This document shows, piece by piece, positions 1 through 7,020 of a DNA stretch of 12,405 bases; the first letter of the stretch is position 1, and each line of letters begins with the position of its first letter. The notes beneath the pieces are model-generated. The model was not told the origin of the DNA and did no database searches. It saw only the letters and a list, made by a program, of their open reading frames with translations. The stretch comes from Desulfuromonadales bacterium. GTDB taxonomy: Bacteria; Desulfobacterota; Desulfuromonadia; Desulfuromonadales; JACZKF01. The stretch covers positions 1-12,405 of the forward strand of contig JACZKF010000330.1 in NCBI GenBank assembly GCA_014860175.1, written 5' to 3'. The position numbers were made by a program, and so were the translations under genes.

Positions 1-54
1 ACGTATATGGATGCGCTATGAGCGGGGGGAAAACTGTAGCGCATCCATATACGT
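1..54. repeat. Perfect 18-bp inverted repeat with 18-nt loop at window edge
   Basis: Arm 1-18 (ACGTATATGGATGCGCTA) is the exact reverse complement of 37-54. The 18-nt loop contains a run of six G followed by four A. Two further G-T pairs could close at the loop base. The repeat begins at the first base of the window, so it may extend further left. No T-run follows the right arm, so it does not look like a rightward intrinsic terminator; a leftward one would need sequence outside the window. It could be an mRNA or ncRNA stem-loop, the end of a palindromic element, or a dispersed repeat. I do not recognise the family. Confidence 0.85.
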
Positions 55-69
55 CAGCAGCCCGAATCG

Positions 70-105
70 TGGACGGTGAGCTTCGCTACGGAGCTGATCC
101 GACCA
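70..105. other. Imperfect stem-loop in the intergenic leader
   Basis: A 7-bp stem (79-85 with 89-95, one G-T pair, 3-nt loop) extends outward with mismatches to 70-72/103-105. No gene covers this part of the window, and no poly-T tract follows. It could be a remnant of an RNA structure belonging to sequence left of the window. The structure was seen by eye and its folding energy was not computed. Confidence 0.35.
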
Positions 106-120
106 AGCCTTGATACTTCC

Positions 121-151
121 ATTAAAAATCCTAATTTTATAATTAAAAATC
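121..151. repeat. 10-bp direct repeats 21 bp apart in AT-rich tract
   Basis: ATTAAAAATC occurs at 121-130 and again at 142-151, a 21-bp period, which is two helical turns. The tract from about 118 to 168 is strongly AT-rich compared with the GC-rich genes around it. Repeats in phase upstream of a promoter can bind a regulator or act as curved UP-like DNA. In such AT-rich sequence chance similarity is also possible. Confidence 0.5.
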
Positions 152-167
152 TTTATCTTCTAAATCT

Positions 168-196
168 TTGACCTGTCCTGCCTTCCGAGCTAACTT
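168..196 (+). promoter_or_regulatory. Candidate sigma70-type promoter for the endonuclease gene
   Basis: TTGACC (168-173) matches the -35 consensus at five of six positions. After a 17-bp spacer comes TAACTT (191-196), a weak -10 with three matches. Initiation would fall near 202-204, inside the 199-216 palindrome, and leave a leader of about 30 nt before the TTG start. The match is by eye only; the -10 is poor. Confidence 0.4.
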
Positions 197-198
197 TG

Positions 199-216
199 GC
201 ATTGAAATTTCAATGC
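199..216. promoter_or_regulatory. Perfect 18-bp palindrome, candidate operator
   Basis: GCATTGAAATTTCAATGC is its own reverse complement. It lies three bases upstream of the AGGAGG ribosome binding site at 220-225 and overlaps the likely transcription start. That position suits a dimeric repressor that blocks initiation. It has no loop, so an operator is more plausible than an RNA hairpin. No regulator gene next to the endonuclease is visible in the window. Confidence 0.5.
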
Positions 217-233
217 ATTAGGAGGATAGGATT

Positions 234-1052
234 TTGATCGGAATAGAAGAAAATTTTGAAACTCAAACAGGAAACCGCCGAACCCACAAGTATCTACTCC
301 TAACCCTTACCTTTCTGATCGCCGCACTGTTCGATGTGGCACCTTCTTTTGCCGGCTCTATCCTCGGCAACACCACCAACCAGTCGTTCAACAAAGCCAA
401 GAAGATCCTTCTTCAAGAGGTCTATGCCGACCACCATCTCACCTTCTACTGCGGCTCCGAGTTCGACGACCGGGGGAAGATTCTTTTTCATACGGGTGGC
501 TACCAGCCGAGAAAAGAAGGGGAGCGGGCCTACCGGGTGGAGTGGGAGCATATCGTCCCGGCGCAGGCCTTTGGGCAGAGCTTTGCCGAATGGCGGGACG
601 GCCATCCTGAATGTGTCGACAGCAAGGGGAAGTCGTTCAAGGGGCGCAATTGTGCCGGCAAGATGAGCATCCCTTACCGCTACATGGAGGCGGACATGCA
701 CAACCTCGTCCCCGCCATCGGCGAACTGAATGGCCTTCGTTCCAACTACTCCTTCGCCATGATCCCCGGAGGCCAGAGCGACTTCGGCGCCTGTGAAATG
801 AAGATCGAAGATCGAAAGGCGGAGCCGCCGGCCGCCGTCCGTGGCAATATTGCCCGGACGTACTTTTATATGGATGCCGCCTACCCTGGCCGTGGGGTGG
901 TCAGCAACAAGAACCGGAAGCTGTTCCAGGCCTGGGACAAGGCGGACCCGGTAGATTGGTGGGAGTGCAAGCGGAGCAAGCGGGTAGAGATGCTCCAGGG
1001 CAATGCCAACCCCTTTGTCAAAGACAGGTGTCAGGAAATCGGCTTGTGGTGA
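234..1052 (+). CDS. Endonuclease I family secreted DNase
   Basis: A 272-aa protein of the EndA/Dns/Vvn family: periplasmic or secreted nucleases that cut DNA (often RNA too) without sequence specificity, using one metal ion. After a basic N-terminus, residues 20-40 form a signal peptide with a probable cleavage at SFA/GS. The catalytic core is visible as VEWEHIVPAQAFGQ (E105, H106) and DMHNLVPAIGELNG (H156, N157, E164), which correspond to the family's His-Glu-Asn metal site. Later family motifs RGNIARTYFYM and GNANPFV are present. Six cysteines in the mature part suggest disulfides, as expected outside the cytoplasm. The start is TTG at 234: AGGAGG at 220-225 lies 8 nt upstream, and the in-frame ATG at 213 is stopped two codons later. 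The gene stands alone and converges on the Na/Pi cotransporter gene. Its role is probably nutrient scavenging or removal of external DNA (inference). Confidence 0.92.
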   Translation: MIGIEENFETQTGNRRTHKYLLLTLTFLIAALFDVAPSFAGSILGNTTNQSFNKAKKILLQEVYADHHLTFYCGSEFDDRGKILFHTGGYQPRKEGERAYRVEWEHIVPAQAFGQSFAEWRDGHPECVDSKGKSFKGRNCAGKMSIPYRYMEADMHNLVPAIGELNGLRSNYSFAMIPGGQSDFGACEMKIEDRKAEPPAAVRGNIARTYFYMDAAYPGRGVVSNKNRKLFQAWDKADPVDWWECKRSKRVEMLQGNANPFVKDRCQEIGLW

Positions 1053-1070
1053 CGTCAGATTGATAATCGA

Positions 1071-1082
1071 GGCTGATCAGCC
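1071..1082. terminator. Short palindrome between convergent genes, weak terminator candidate
   Basis: GGCTGATCAGCC is a perfect 12-bp palindrome lying in the 24-bp gap between the endonuclease stop and the stop of the convergent cotransporter gene, and it includes the latter stop. No T-run follows on either strand, so intrinsic termination is doubtful. It is the only structure found between these two convergent units. Confidence 0.2.
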
Positions 1083-2762
1083 CTCTGGTGAAGTCTCGAC
1101 GGACAAGGCTTCGTGCAGGTTGACTGTATGGTTTTTGATTCGGCGCAGAGCCACTGCCATATCACTGAAAGTCAGGGCCGGCAAAGCGCCACAGGAGCCT
1201 GCCTTCATCCGCTCGAGGTGCGCATTGCGAACGGTGTCGGCCAGATCATTGAGCCGATTGGCCTCCTCTTTAACCCTGCGTGGGTTGCTGTCATCCTCAT
1301 CGATGAAAGCTTTGCCGACCAGGCTAAAAAAAGAGAAGACCTCATGGTGAAAATTGATCAAATCCCTCCAGGCATCCGCACTGAAATCAAGTTCGTTCTT
1401 GTCGAGCCGCTTCATGTAGGAGCAGATCGAGGCGGCATAGTCGGCAATCGATTCCAGTTCGTCGGCAGCCCGCACATAAGCGTAGGCCCGATCTGACTGT
1501 TCGTTGCTGGACTGTCCGGCCTGCATGAGGGTGACGGTAAAGGTAGTGATCTCGTGTTGCATGATATCGGTCTGCTCTTCAATCGCTTTCACCTTCAGGA
1601 GAAAACGGTCGCGCCCTTTCAGATCGCGGTGCAGCAGACTGCCAACATGGCGCAGAGCCTTGTGAACGCGCCCCTGCATCCGCTTGAGTTCCTCAAAGAC
1701 CATCGAAATACCCATGGCAACCGGCATACTGCCGGGTGGACCGATATACCTGAAGGCACCTTTTACGGCCCCTTCCTTCTCCGGCACTATCCTGATGACC
1801 AGTTTTTCCAGTTGACCGAGAAACGGCAGTATCAACAGGGTGGCGGTGATGTTGAACATCGTGTGTGCCAGGGCGATATGGGCGGCAATGTAGGGGCGAT
1901 GTCCTTCGCTGTTCACAAAGTTGGCGGCACCGGGAACAATCGTCTCAACGAGGCTGACGTAGGGCGAGAACACCATGAGTACAATCAGAACCCCCAGGAC
2001 ATTGAAGGCGCTGTGAGCCATCGCCGCGCGCCGGGCGGAGACGGTACTGCCGATGGCGGCGAACTGGGCCGTGATGGTCGTGCCGATATTCTCGCCGAGG
2101 ACCAGGGCAACAGCCGTGTACAGGGGGATGGCGCCCGTGGCGGCAAGGGCGATGGTGATGCCAAGCATCGCCGAACTGCTCTGGATGACCATGGTCATCA
2201 GGCAGCCGATGGCCACGCAGCCGAGGAGGCTCGGCAGCGACTGGGCATCGAGGATCAGCATCAGGTTCGTGAAACCCTCATGACCGCGCAGCGGTTTGAA
2301 GGCGCCACTCATGATCTCCAGGCCGAAGAAGATCAGGCCCAGGGCGACCAGAACCTTGGCGAGCCCTGAAGCCCGCTCATTTTTGGCAAAGAGCATCGGA
2401 AAGATGCCGAGGGCGATCAGCAGCAGGCCGTATTTGCCGACGTTGACCGCCAGAATCCAGCCGGTGACGGTGGTGCCGATGTTGGCGCCCAGGATGACGC
2501 CGATCGCCTGGCTCAGCTGCATCAGGCCGGCGTTGGTCAGACCGACCACCATGATTGTGGTGATCGACGAGGACTGGACGAAGGCGGTGACGGTCAGACC
2601 GACCAGCACCGCCAGAATGCGGTTGGTGGTCAGGGAGGAGATGGCTTTTCGGATCAGGCCTCCCGAGAGCATCTGCAGACTGTCGGAGAGGTACTTCATC
2701 CCGAGGATGAAAATCCCGAGACCGCCCAGGACGGAATAGAACATCTTAAAAGGTTCGATCAT
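1077..2762 (-). CDS. Na/Pi cotransporter family protein with PhoU-like domain
   Basis: A 561-aa inner-membrane protein of the NptA/YjbB type, which moves inorganic phosphate coupled to sodium. The two inverted Na_Pi_cotrans repeats are clear: QSSS at 63-66 followed by GANIGTT at 92-98, then QSSS at 194-197 followed by GENIGTT at 223-229. Roughly eight to ten hydrophobic segments occupy residues 1-325. From about 355 to 555 the protein is soluble and helical with PhoU-like metal-binding repeats (EEQTD near 395-399, ADELESIAD near 433-441, LRRIKNHTVNLHEAL near 539-553). This architecture occurs in bacterial members that control intracellular phosphate, and E. coli YjbB is reported to favour export. 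GAGG lies 8 nt before the ATG. It follows tatC by 46 bp on the same strand with no terminator seen, so co-transcription is possible. The direction of phosphate transport cannot be read from the sequence. Confidence 0.93.
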   Translation of the reverse strand: MIEPFKMFYSVLGGLGIFILGMKYLSDSLQMLSGGLIRKAISSLTTNRILAVLVGLTVTAFVQSSSITTIMVVGLTNAGLMQLSQAIGVILGANIGTTVTGWILAVNVGKYGLLLIALGIFPMLFAKNERASGLAKVLVALGLIFFGLEIMSGAFKPLRGHEGFTNLMLILDAQSLPSLLGCVAIGCLMTMVIQSSSAMLGITIALAATGAIPLYTAVALVLGENIGTTITAQFAAIGSTVSARRAAMAHSAFNVLGVLIVLMVFSPYVSLVETIVPGAANFVNSEGHRPYIAAHIALAHTMFNITATLLILPFLGQLEKLVIRIVPEKEGAVKGAFRYIGPPGSMPVAMGISMVFEELKRMQGRVHKALRHVGSLLHRDLKGRDRFLLKVKAIEEQTDIMQHEITTFTVTLMQAGQSSNEQSDRAYAYVRAADELESIADYAASICSYMKRLDKNELDFSADAWRDLINFHHEVFSFFSLVGKAFIDEDDSNPRRVKEEANRLNDLADTVRNAHLERMKAGSCGALPALTFSDMAVALRRIKNHTVNLHEALSVETSPEG

Positions 2763-2808
2763 TGGGTGGACCTCAGTAAGGTTGGGTTTGGTGTCGAGCT
2801 GGTTGCAC

Positions 2809-3561
2809 TCACTGCCTCAAGGCCGACTCCGGCAGGGAAGGGGCGCCCAGAATTCGAGCCCCCAAGATCCCGACCTCGTAAAGAAGCACAAAAGGGATAG
2901 CCAGGGCGCACTGGGAAAAAACATCCGGCCCCGGGGTAAAGAGGGCACCGAAGACAAAAGCGACGATCACCATGTACTTTCGGTTCTGCCGCAGCCAGAG
3001 ATGATCGACGACCCCCAGTCGCGCCAGGAGCACGATGACGACCGGAAGCTCGAAGACCATGCCGAAGGCCAGAAGAAGATGCAGGGAAAGCGACAGGTAG
3101 GCATCCATGGAGAGCATGGCGCTGACCCCGCCGCCGCCGAGGCCGAACTGGACCAAGACGGAAAGGATAAGGGGAAAGATGAAGGTGAAGCCGAAGTAGG
3201 TTCCAGTAGAAAAAAATAAACAGCTGGAAGCGACGAAGGCGACGCCGAATCTCTTCTCATGCGTCGGCAGCGCGGGAGCCGCAAATGCCCACACCTGCCA
3301 GAGGATCACCGGCAGGGAGACAATCAGGGCGGCCATGGCGGCAATCTTCAGATAGGTGAAGAACGGCTCGGTAGCGGACAGAAAGACCAGTGAGCTGTTT
3401 CCCGGCAGCACTTCCCGTAGTGGCTTCGATAGATACAGGAAGAGTTGTTCAGCGAAGCTGTAGCAGACGAAGAATGCCAGTATCCAGGCGCCACCGGCGA
3501 TGATGAGGCGTTTGCGCAGCTCTTCCAGGGGTAGGGTGAAAGGGAACCGTTCGTTGACCAT
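2809..3561 (-). CDS. tatC: Sec-independent protein translocase TatC
   Basis: A 250-aa six-helix membrane protein, the receptor of the twin-arginine pathway that recognises RR signal peptides and recruits TatA to export folded proteins. Family marks in order: LEELRKRLI at 12-20 (functional Glu at 14), TEPFFTYLK at 64-72, a segment at 92-104 matching the usual APGL-E block, GMVFELPVV at 167-175 (E171), RKYMVI at 194-199 and FTPGPDVFSQ at 208-217 (D213). Length is typical. The usual HL before ELR is PL here. An AAAGAG-like ribosome binding site precedes the ATG. It lies 58 bp after dctM and 46 bp before the phosphate transporter gene. No tatA or tatB is next to it or elsewhere in the window, so its partners must be encoded elsewhere. 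Confidence 0.95.
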   Translation of the reverse strand: MVNERFPFTLPLEELRKRLIIAGGAWILAFFVCYSFAEQLFLYLSKPLREVLPGNSSLVFLSATEPFFTYLKIAAMAALIVSLPVILWQVWAFAAPALPTHEKRFGVAFVASSCLFFSTGTYFGFTFIFPLILSVLVQFGLGGGGVSAMLSMDAYLSLSLHLLLAFGMVFELPVVIVLLARLGVVDHLWLRQNRKYMVIVAFVFGALFTPGPDVFSQCALAIPFVLLYEVGILGARILGAPSLPESALRQ

Positions 3562-3619
3562 GAATGAACTCTTTCGAGAATGATGCTGTCGTGGTCTAAG
3601 CCCCCCCTTCGGGGTGTGT

Positions 3620-4900
3620 TTACCGGTACAGTAAATTGGGCAGCCAGAGGGTAATGGCCGGCACGTAGGTGATCAGCAACAAAAAGGCCATCATGACCAG
3701 AATCCAGGGTCCGCAGGCCTTCGTCGTTTCGGTCAGCCCCAGGCGGGAGATGCCCGAGGCGACATACAGGTTGAGGCCGACCGGCGGAGTGATCATGCCG
3801 ATCTCCATATTGATGGTCATGATGATGCCGAGATGGATGGGGTCGATCCCCAACTGCATGGCCATCGGGAACAGGAGCGGCGCGGTGATCAGCAGGATCG
3901 ACGACGGTTCCATGAAGTTTCCGGCGGCCAGCAGCAGAAGGTTGACGCAGATCAGAAAGCCGATCGGTCCCAGGCCCAGGGCGGTAATCCAGGCGGTGAG
4001 TTGCTGGGGGATCTGCTCCGAGGTGAGCAGAAAGGAGAAGAGGACGGCATTGGTGATGATGTAGAGGATCATCGCCGACATGTTGGCGGCGGAGAGCAAG
4101 ACTTTCGGTACCTCGCGCAGGCGCATGTCGCGGTAGACGAAGACGGCCACGACGAAGGCGTAGACGGCGCTCATCGCCGCCGCTTCGGTGGCGGTGAAGG
4201 TGCCGGAGTAAATGCCGCCGATCACCACCACGATCAGAAGCAGCCCCCAGATGCTCTCGCGGAAAGTGGAGAAGAGCGTCTTGAGGCTCGCTCTCGGCAG
4301 CGACGGATAGTTGCGCTTGCGGGCGACGATCCAGGTGGTGACCATGAGAAGAGTCGTCAGCAGCAGGCCGGGAATGATGCCGGCGATGAACAGCTTGTCG
4401 ATGGAGGAGTTGGTGGAGACGGCGTAAATGACCATGACGATCGACGGCGGAATGAGGATCCCCAGCCCGCCGGCCGTGCCGATGACCCCGACGCCGAACT
4501 TCATCGGATACCCCGCCTTGACCATTGCCGGCAGCAGGATCGAACCGATGGCCACGACGGTAGCTGGGCTGGAGCCGGAAACGGCGGCGAAGAGGGCGCA
4601 GGCGACAATACCACCGAGGGCCAGACCCCCCTTGAGGTGCCCGACGAGGGCGGTGGCGAAATGGATCATTCGCTTGGCCACGCCGCCGTGGGTGAGAAAA
4701 TTGCCGGCGAGAATGAAAAAGGGGATCGCCATGATCTCGAACTTTTCGATGCCGGTAAACAGCTTCAGCGCCACCGCCTCGATCGGCACCTGGGTCATGG
4801 TGAAGAGAAACGTCAGGACGGTGAGACCGAGGGCAATGGAGATCGGCATGCCGGTGAGCATCAGCAGGGCCAAAAGCCCGAAAATAATCGCAGCGGTCAT
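3620..4900 (-). CDS. dctM: TRAP transporter large permease DctM
   Basis: A 426-aa, roughly twelve-helix membrane subunit that forms the sodium-driven transport path of a tripartite ATP-independent periplasmic (TRAP) transporter. The family signature segments are all present: IMAIPFFILAGN at 56-67, SGSSPATVVAIG at 108-119, GGLGILIPPSI at 144-154, GNFMEPSSILLITAPLLFP at 327-345 and EIGMITPPVGLN at 366-377. Length matches the family. Its ATG overlaps the dctQ stop by 4 bp (ATGA), the usual sign of translational coupling. After the stop there is a short CCCC-GAA-GGGG hairpin without a U-tract, so transcription may continue into tatC. Confidence 0.97.
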   Translation of the reverse strand: MTAAIIFGLLALLMLTGMPISIALGLTVLTFLFTMTQVPIEAVALKLFTGIEKFEIMAIPFFILAGNFLTHGGVAKRMIHFATALVGHLKGGLALGGIVACALFAAVSGSSPATVVAIGSILLPAMVKAGYPMKFGVGVIGTAGGLGILIPPSIVMVIYAVSTNSSIDKLFIAGIIPGLLLTTLLMVTTWIVARKRNYPSLPRASLKTLFSTFRESIWGLLLIVVVIGGIYSGTFTATEAAAMSAVYAFVVAVFVYRDMRLREVPKVLLSAANMSAMILYIITNAVLFSFLLTSEQIPQQLTAWITALGLGPIGFLICVNLLLLAAGNFMEPSSILLITAPLLFPMAMQLGIDPIHLGIIMTINMEIGMITPPVGLNLYVASGISRLGLTETTKACGPWILVMMAFLLLITYVPAITLWLPNLLYR

Positions 4901-5568
4901 GGTTTCCCTCCGTCATCCTTGCGCACGCCCACCATGTGAATACCGTCGGCGGTGGCGAGGGAAATGTCGGCTTCGCCGATACCTTCGACATGCCCGGCGT
5001 CGTGGTGCGGCAGCTCGCCGGTTTTGAGGAAGATTTTGATCACCTGGAGAAAGCGGAAACACATGAGATACGATCCCAGCGGAATGGCCGAATAGAAGAT
5101 CCAGACCGGCCACTCCAGATCGGGGCTGGTCGGCCCTTCGGTCAGGTCGGGCCAGTCAAAACCGAAGGTCGAGGCGATGGCGTAGCGCATCCCGACTTCC
5201 CAGACGAAGGCGGAGCCGAGGGTGCCGATAATGCCGGTAAAGAGCGCCCCGCCGGAGAGGCCGATGACGACGAACTTGGCTCGGGTCTTGTCCTTCAGGC
5301 TGTTGATGAAGACATCGACGCCGACGTGGATGCCAGTGCGCACGCCATAGGCAGCGCCGAACTTAGCCATCCAGATGAACATGTAGATGCAGAGCTCCTG
5401 CGCCCAGCCCATATTGAGATTGATAAGCCAATCCTGCACGACGGGGATCGGCATGCCGGCCCCGTAGCGGTGCAGGACGGAGAGGAAGATAATGATGGTC
5501 GCACCCCCGATCATGGTGGCGACGATCCATTCCTCCAGATGATCGAGAAACTTGAGGAAATGCTTCAT
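4897..5568 (-). CDS. dctQ: TRAP transporter small permease DctQ
   Basis: A 223-aa, four-helix membrane subunit that pairs with DctM and docks the binding protein. DctQ family motifs include FLSVLHRYG at 28-36, WAQELCIYMFIWM at 55-67 and the AAYGVRTGIHVGVDV block at 72-86. A periplasmic insertion at about 134-153 precedes the last helix pair, as in C4-dicarboxylate members. The ATG at 5568 was chosen because GGAGAGG lies just upstream and the helix-rich homology begins there. The frame stays open to 5748, but that extension lies inside the dctP coding region and the terminator and does not resemble the family. The C-terminal tail of about 38 residues is hydrophilic and His/Asp-rich. The gene is separated from dctP by 80 bp containing an intrinsic terminator. 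Confidence 0.94.
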   Translation of the reverse strand: MKHFLKFLDHLEEWIVATMIGGATIIIFLSVLHRYGAGMPIPVVQDWLINLNMGWAQELCIYMFIWMAKFGAAYGVRTGIHVGVDVFINSLKDKTRAKFVVIGLSGGALFTGIIGTLGSAFVWEVGMRYAIASTFGFDWPDLTEGPTSPDLEWPVWIFYSAIPLGSYLMCFRFLQVIKIFLKTGELPHHDAGHVEGIGEADISLATADGIHMVGVRKDDGGKP

Positions 5569-5605
5569 GGAACCCCTCTCCAGAACAGCTGTTGCGAAAT
5601 GGCAC

Positions 5606-5638
5606 AAAAATGCCGCTGCTCTTTCGGGCAGCGGCATT
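5606..5638 (-). terminator. Intrinsic terminator/attenuator between dctP and dctQ
   Basis: Arms 5609-5619 and 5628-5638 (AATGCCGCTGC and its exact complement) form an 11-bp GC-rich stem with an 8-nt loop. On the minus strand the stem runs directly into five T (5610-5606). It starts 10 nt after the dctP stop. This is a textbook Rho-independent terminator. Because dctQM have no obvious promoter of their own in this gap, it most likely works by partial read-through and keeps the binding protein in excess over the permease. Confidence 0.85.
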
Positions 5639-5648
5639 CCCGGCCACG

Positions 5649-6644
5649 TTACTTCTTGAAGCCGGTGGCCTGATAAACCTCCTGAATAAGGTCGGCACCG
5701 ATTCGGTCGGCCTGGGCCTCGTGGACTTTGACCAGAGCCTTCTTCCATTCGGCCCGCTCGGCCGGCGTGAGGATGATGATCTCCGATTTGCCGGAAGCCT
5801 TTACCGAGGCCAGGTCTTCGTCATTCTTTTTCTTGGCGATGTCGTTGGCGTACTTGGTCGCGTCGACCATGGCGTCATCGAGAATGGTGCGGATGTCGGC
5901 CGGCAGGCCGTCCCAGAATTTCTTGTTGACGATCACCGCATAGCCCAGGTAGCCGTGGTCGGAGGCGGTGACGAATTTCTGCACTTCATGCATTTTCTGG
6001 GTATAGAGGTTTGACGGCGGATTCTCGGTGCCATCGACAACGCCGGTCTGCAGTCCCTGATAGACTTCGGAAAAAGCCATGACCTGGGGCAGGGCCCCGA
6101 GGGCGCGCATCTGGGCCTCGAGAATCTTCGAGGATTGGATACGCATCTTCAACCCTCTGAAATCTGCCGGTGTTCTCAGCGGCTTGTTGGCGCTCATCAC
6201 TTTGAAGCCGTTATCCCAATAGGCAAGACCGAGAATCCCTTTCGGCTCCAGTTTCGACAGCAATTTCTTGCCGACCGCTCCTTCGGTCACCTTGTGCAGA
6301 TCGCCATACCCATCAAAAATAAAGGGGAGATCGAACAGCTCGAATTCCCGAACCCCGAGGGGGCCGAACTTGGCGAGGGAAGGGGCGAGCATTTGGACGG
6401 CACCAAGCTGCAGCGCTTCCATCTCTTCCTTGTCCTTGTACAGTTGGCTGTTCGGATAGACCTCAACTTTGACCGCCCCCTTGCTGCGCTCTTCGGCGAG
6501 TTTCTTGAAATACTCGGCCGCCTGACCTTTCGGGGTGTCGACTGCAACGACATGGCTGAACTTGATGACGATCGGCGCCGCCATACCGGAGGAGGCGAAG
6601 GCGAACACCACGGCCATCGCCAGGAACAAAACCCTGCTCTTCAT
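5649..6644 (-). CDS. dctP: TRAP transporter periplasmic binding protein DctP
   Basis: A 331-aa extracytoplasmic solute receptor, the high-affinity binding subunit of the TRAP system. The signal peptide covers residues 1-23 (cleavage after GMAA or nearby). DctP-family landmarks: FSHVVAVDTPKG at 29-40, VEVYPNSQLYKD at 60-71, ELFDLPFIFDG at 102-112, FRGLKMRI at 162-169 with R168 at the position that clamps the substrate carboxylate in TRAP receptors, and GVVDGTENP at 201-209 with the conserved Asn at 208. The overall match is to the C4-dicarboxylate (DctP) branch, but the ligand cannot be fixed from sequence. The ATG at 6644 was preferred over 6677 because AGGAG sits just upstream and the signal peptide starts there. 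A terminator follows. Confidence 0.95.
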   Translation of the reverse strand: MKSRVLFLAMAVVFAFASSGMAAPIVIKFSHVVAVDTPKGQAAEYFKKLAEERSKGAVKVEVYPNSQLYKDKEEMEALQLGAVQMLAPSLAKFGPLGVREFELFDLPFIFDGYGDLHKVTEGAVGKKLLSKLEPKGILGLAYWDNGFKVMSANKPLRTPADFRGLKMRIQSSKILEAQMRALGALPQVMAFSEVYQGLQTGVVDGTENPPSNLYTQKMHEVQKFVTASDHGYLGYAVIVNKKFWDGLPADIRTILDDAMVDATKYANDIAKKKNDEDLASVKASGKSEIIILTPAERAEWKKALVKVHEAQADRIGADLIQEVYQATGFKK

Positions 6645-6717
6645 GCAATTCTCCTGTCTTGGGGGTTTTTGGCCCATCCCGTCCGCTGAAAGCTTGGGGA
6701 GGGTAAAGGAGTGGGAG

Positions 6718-6748
6718 AAATCCGGAACGGATCCGCTGCACCATAATA
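6718..6748 (-). promoter_or_regulatory. Candidate promoter/operator upstream of dctP
   Basis: On the minus strand TATTAT (6748-6743) could be a -10, though no good -35 is seen 16-18 bp upstream. Just downstream, + strand ATCCGGAACGGATCC (6720-6734) holds two ATCC half-sites 11 bp apart and a 5-bp inverted repeat (ATCCG/CGGAT). The heptamer CGGATCC at 6728-6734 is repeated upstream of the 67-aa gene (7022-7028). No sigma54-type GG-N10-GC element was found, although many dct systems use one. Confidence 0.35.
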
Positions 6749-6766
6749 ATTGGGAAGATGGGTCGA

Positions 6767-6970
6767 TCAGAGCAGAGTGGTGAGGACGTATTTAAATATG
6801 AAGCCGCAGCCGAAAGTGAACAGTGCCAGCACCAGGGGTGAAAAAAAATTGGCGACCCACCCCTCTCCCAGGAGAAAAGGGACCGGGACCATTCTTGACC
6901 CCCTGTAGACCACAGTGGCAACGGCCAGGGAGAGAGAGAGCAGAACAACGCCGACAAACAATGTTTCCAT
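6767..6970 (-). CDS. Small two-helix membrane protein, function unknown
   Basis: A 67-aa hydrophobic protein that I do not recognise. Two membrane segments are visible at about 3-22 and 41-63, joined by a short loop with two arginines (24, 26), prolines and a glycine-rich turn. There is no charged amphipathic helix after the first segment, so it is not TatA/B-like. The ATG at 6970 is supported by AGGAG 7 nt upstream; an ATG 13 codons earlier gives a polar extension with no ribosome binding site. It lies between the sensor kinase and dctP on the same strand, 145 bp after the former and 122 bp before the latter. It may be a TRAP or sensor accessory protein, but only position suggests this. Confidence 0.6.
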   Translation of the reverse strand: METLFVGVVLLSLSLAVATVVYRGSRMVPVPFLLGEGWVANFFSPLVLALFTFGCGFIFKYVLTTLL

Positions 6971-7020
6971 CGCGAGCTCCTGTGTGTGAATGTTGCTGGA
7001 GACTAGCACTGGAATGATTG

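Noticed and set aside
3601..3614. Short CCCC-TTC-GGGG hairpin between dctM and tatC as a terminator
   Set aside because: The stem is only 4 bp and no T-run follows on the minus strand.
3833..4939. A 368-codon open frame on the + strand opposite dctM
   Set aside because: Its composition (Asp, Gly, His, Gln, Arg) is that of the antisense reading of a membrane protein gene, and it has no ribosome binding site or homology signal.
3348..4991. A 547-codon open frame on the minus strand over dctM and parts of dctQ and tatC
   Set aside because: It is rich in Arg, His, Pro and Ser and lacks any fold or motif. It is an out-of-frame reading of GC-rich dctM, whose own frame has a full family match.
5569..5748. 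N-terminal extension of DctQ
   Set aside because: It overlaps the dctP coding end and the terminator, has no DctQ similarity, and the ATG at 5568 has a good ribosome binding site.
6767..6970. The 67-aa membrane protein as a TatA partner for the nearby TatC
   Set aside because: It has two hydrophobic helices and lacks the FG hinge and amphipathic charged helix of TatA/B.
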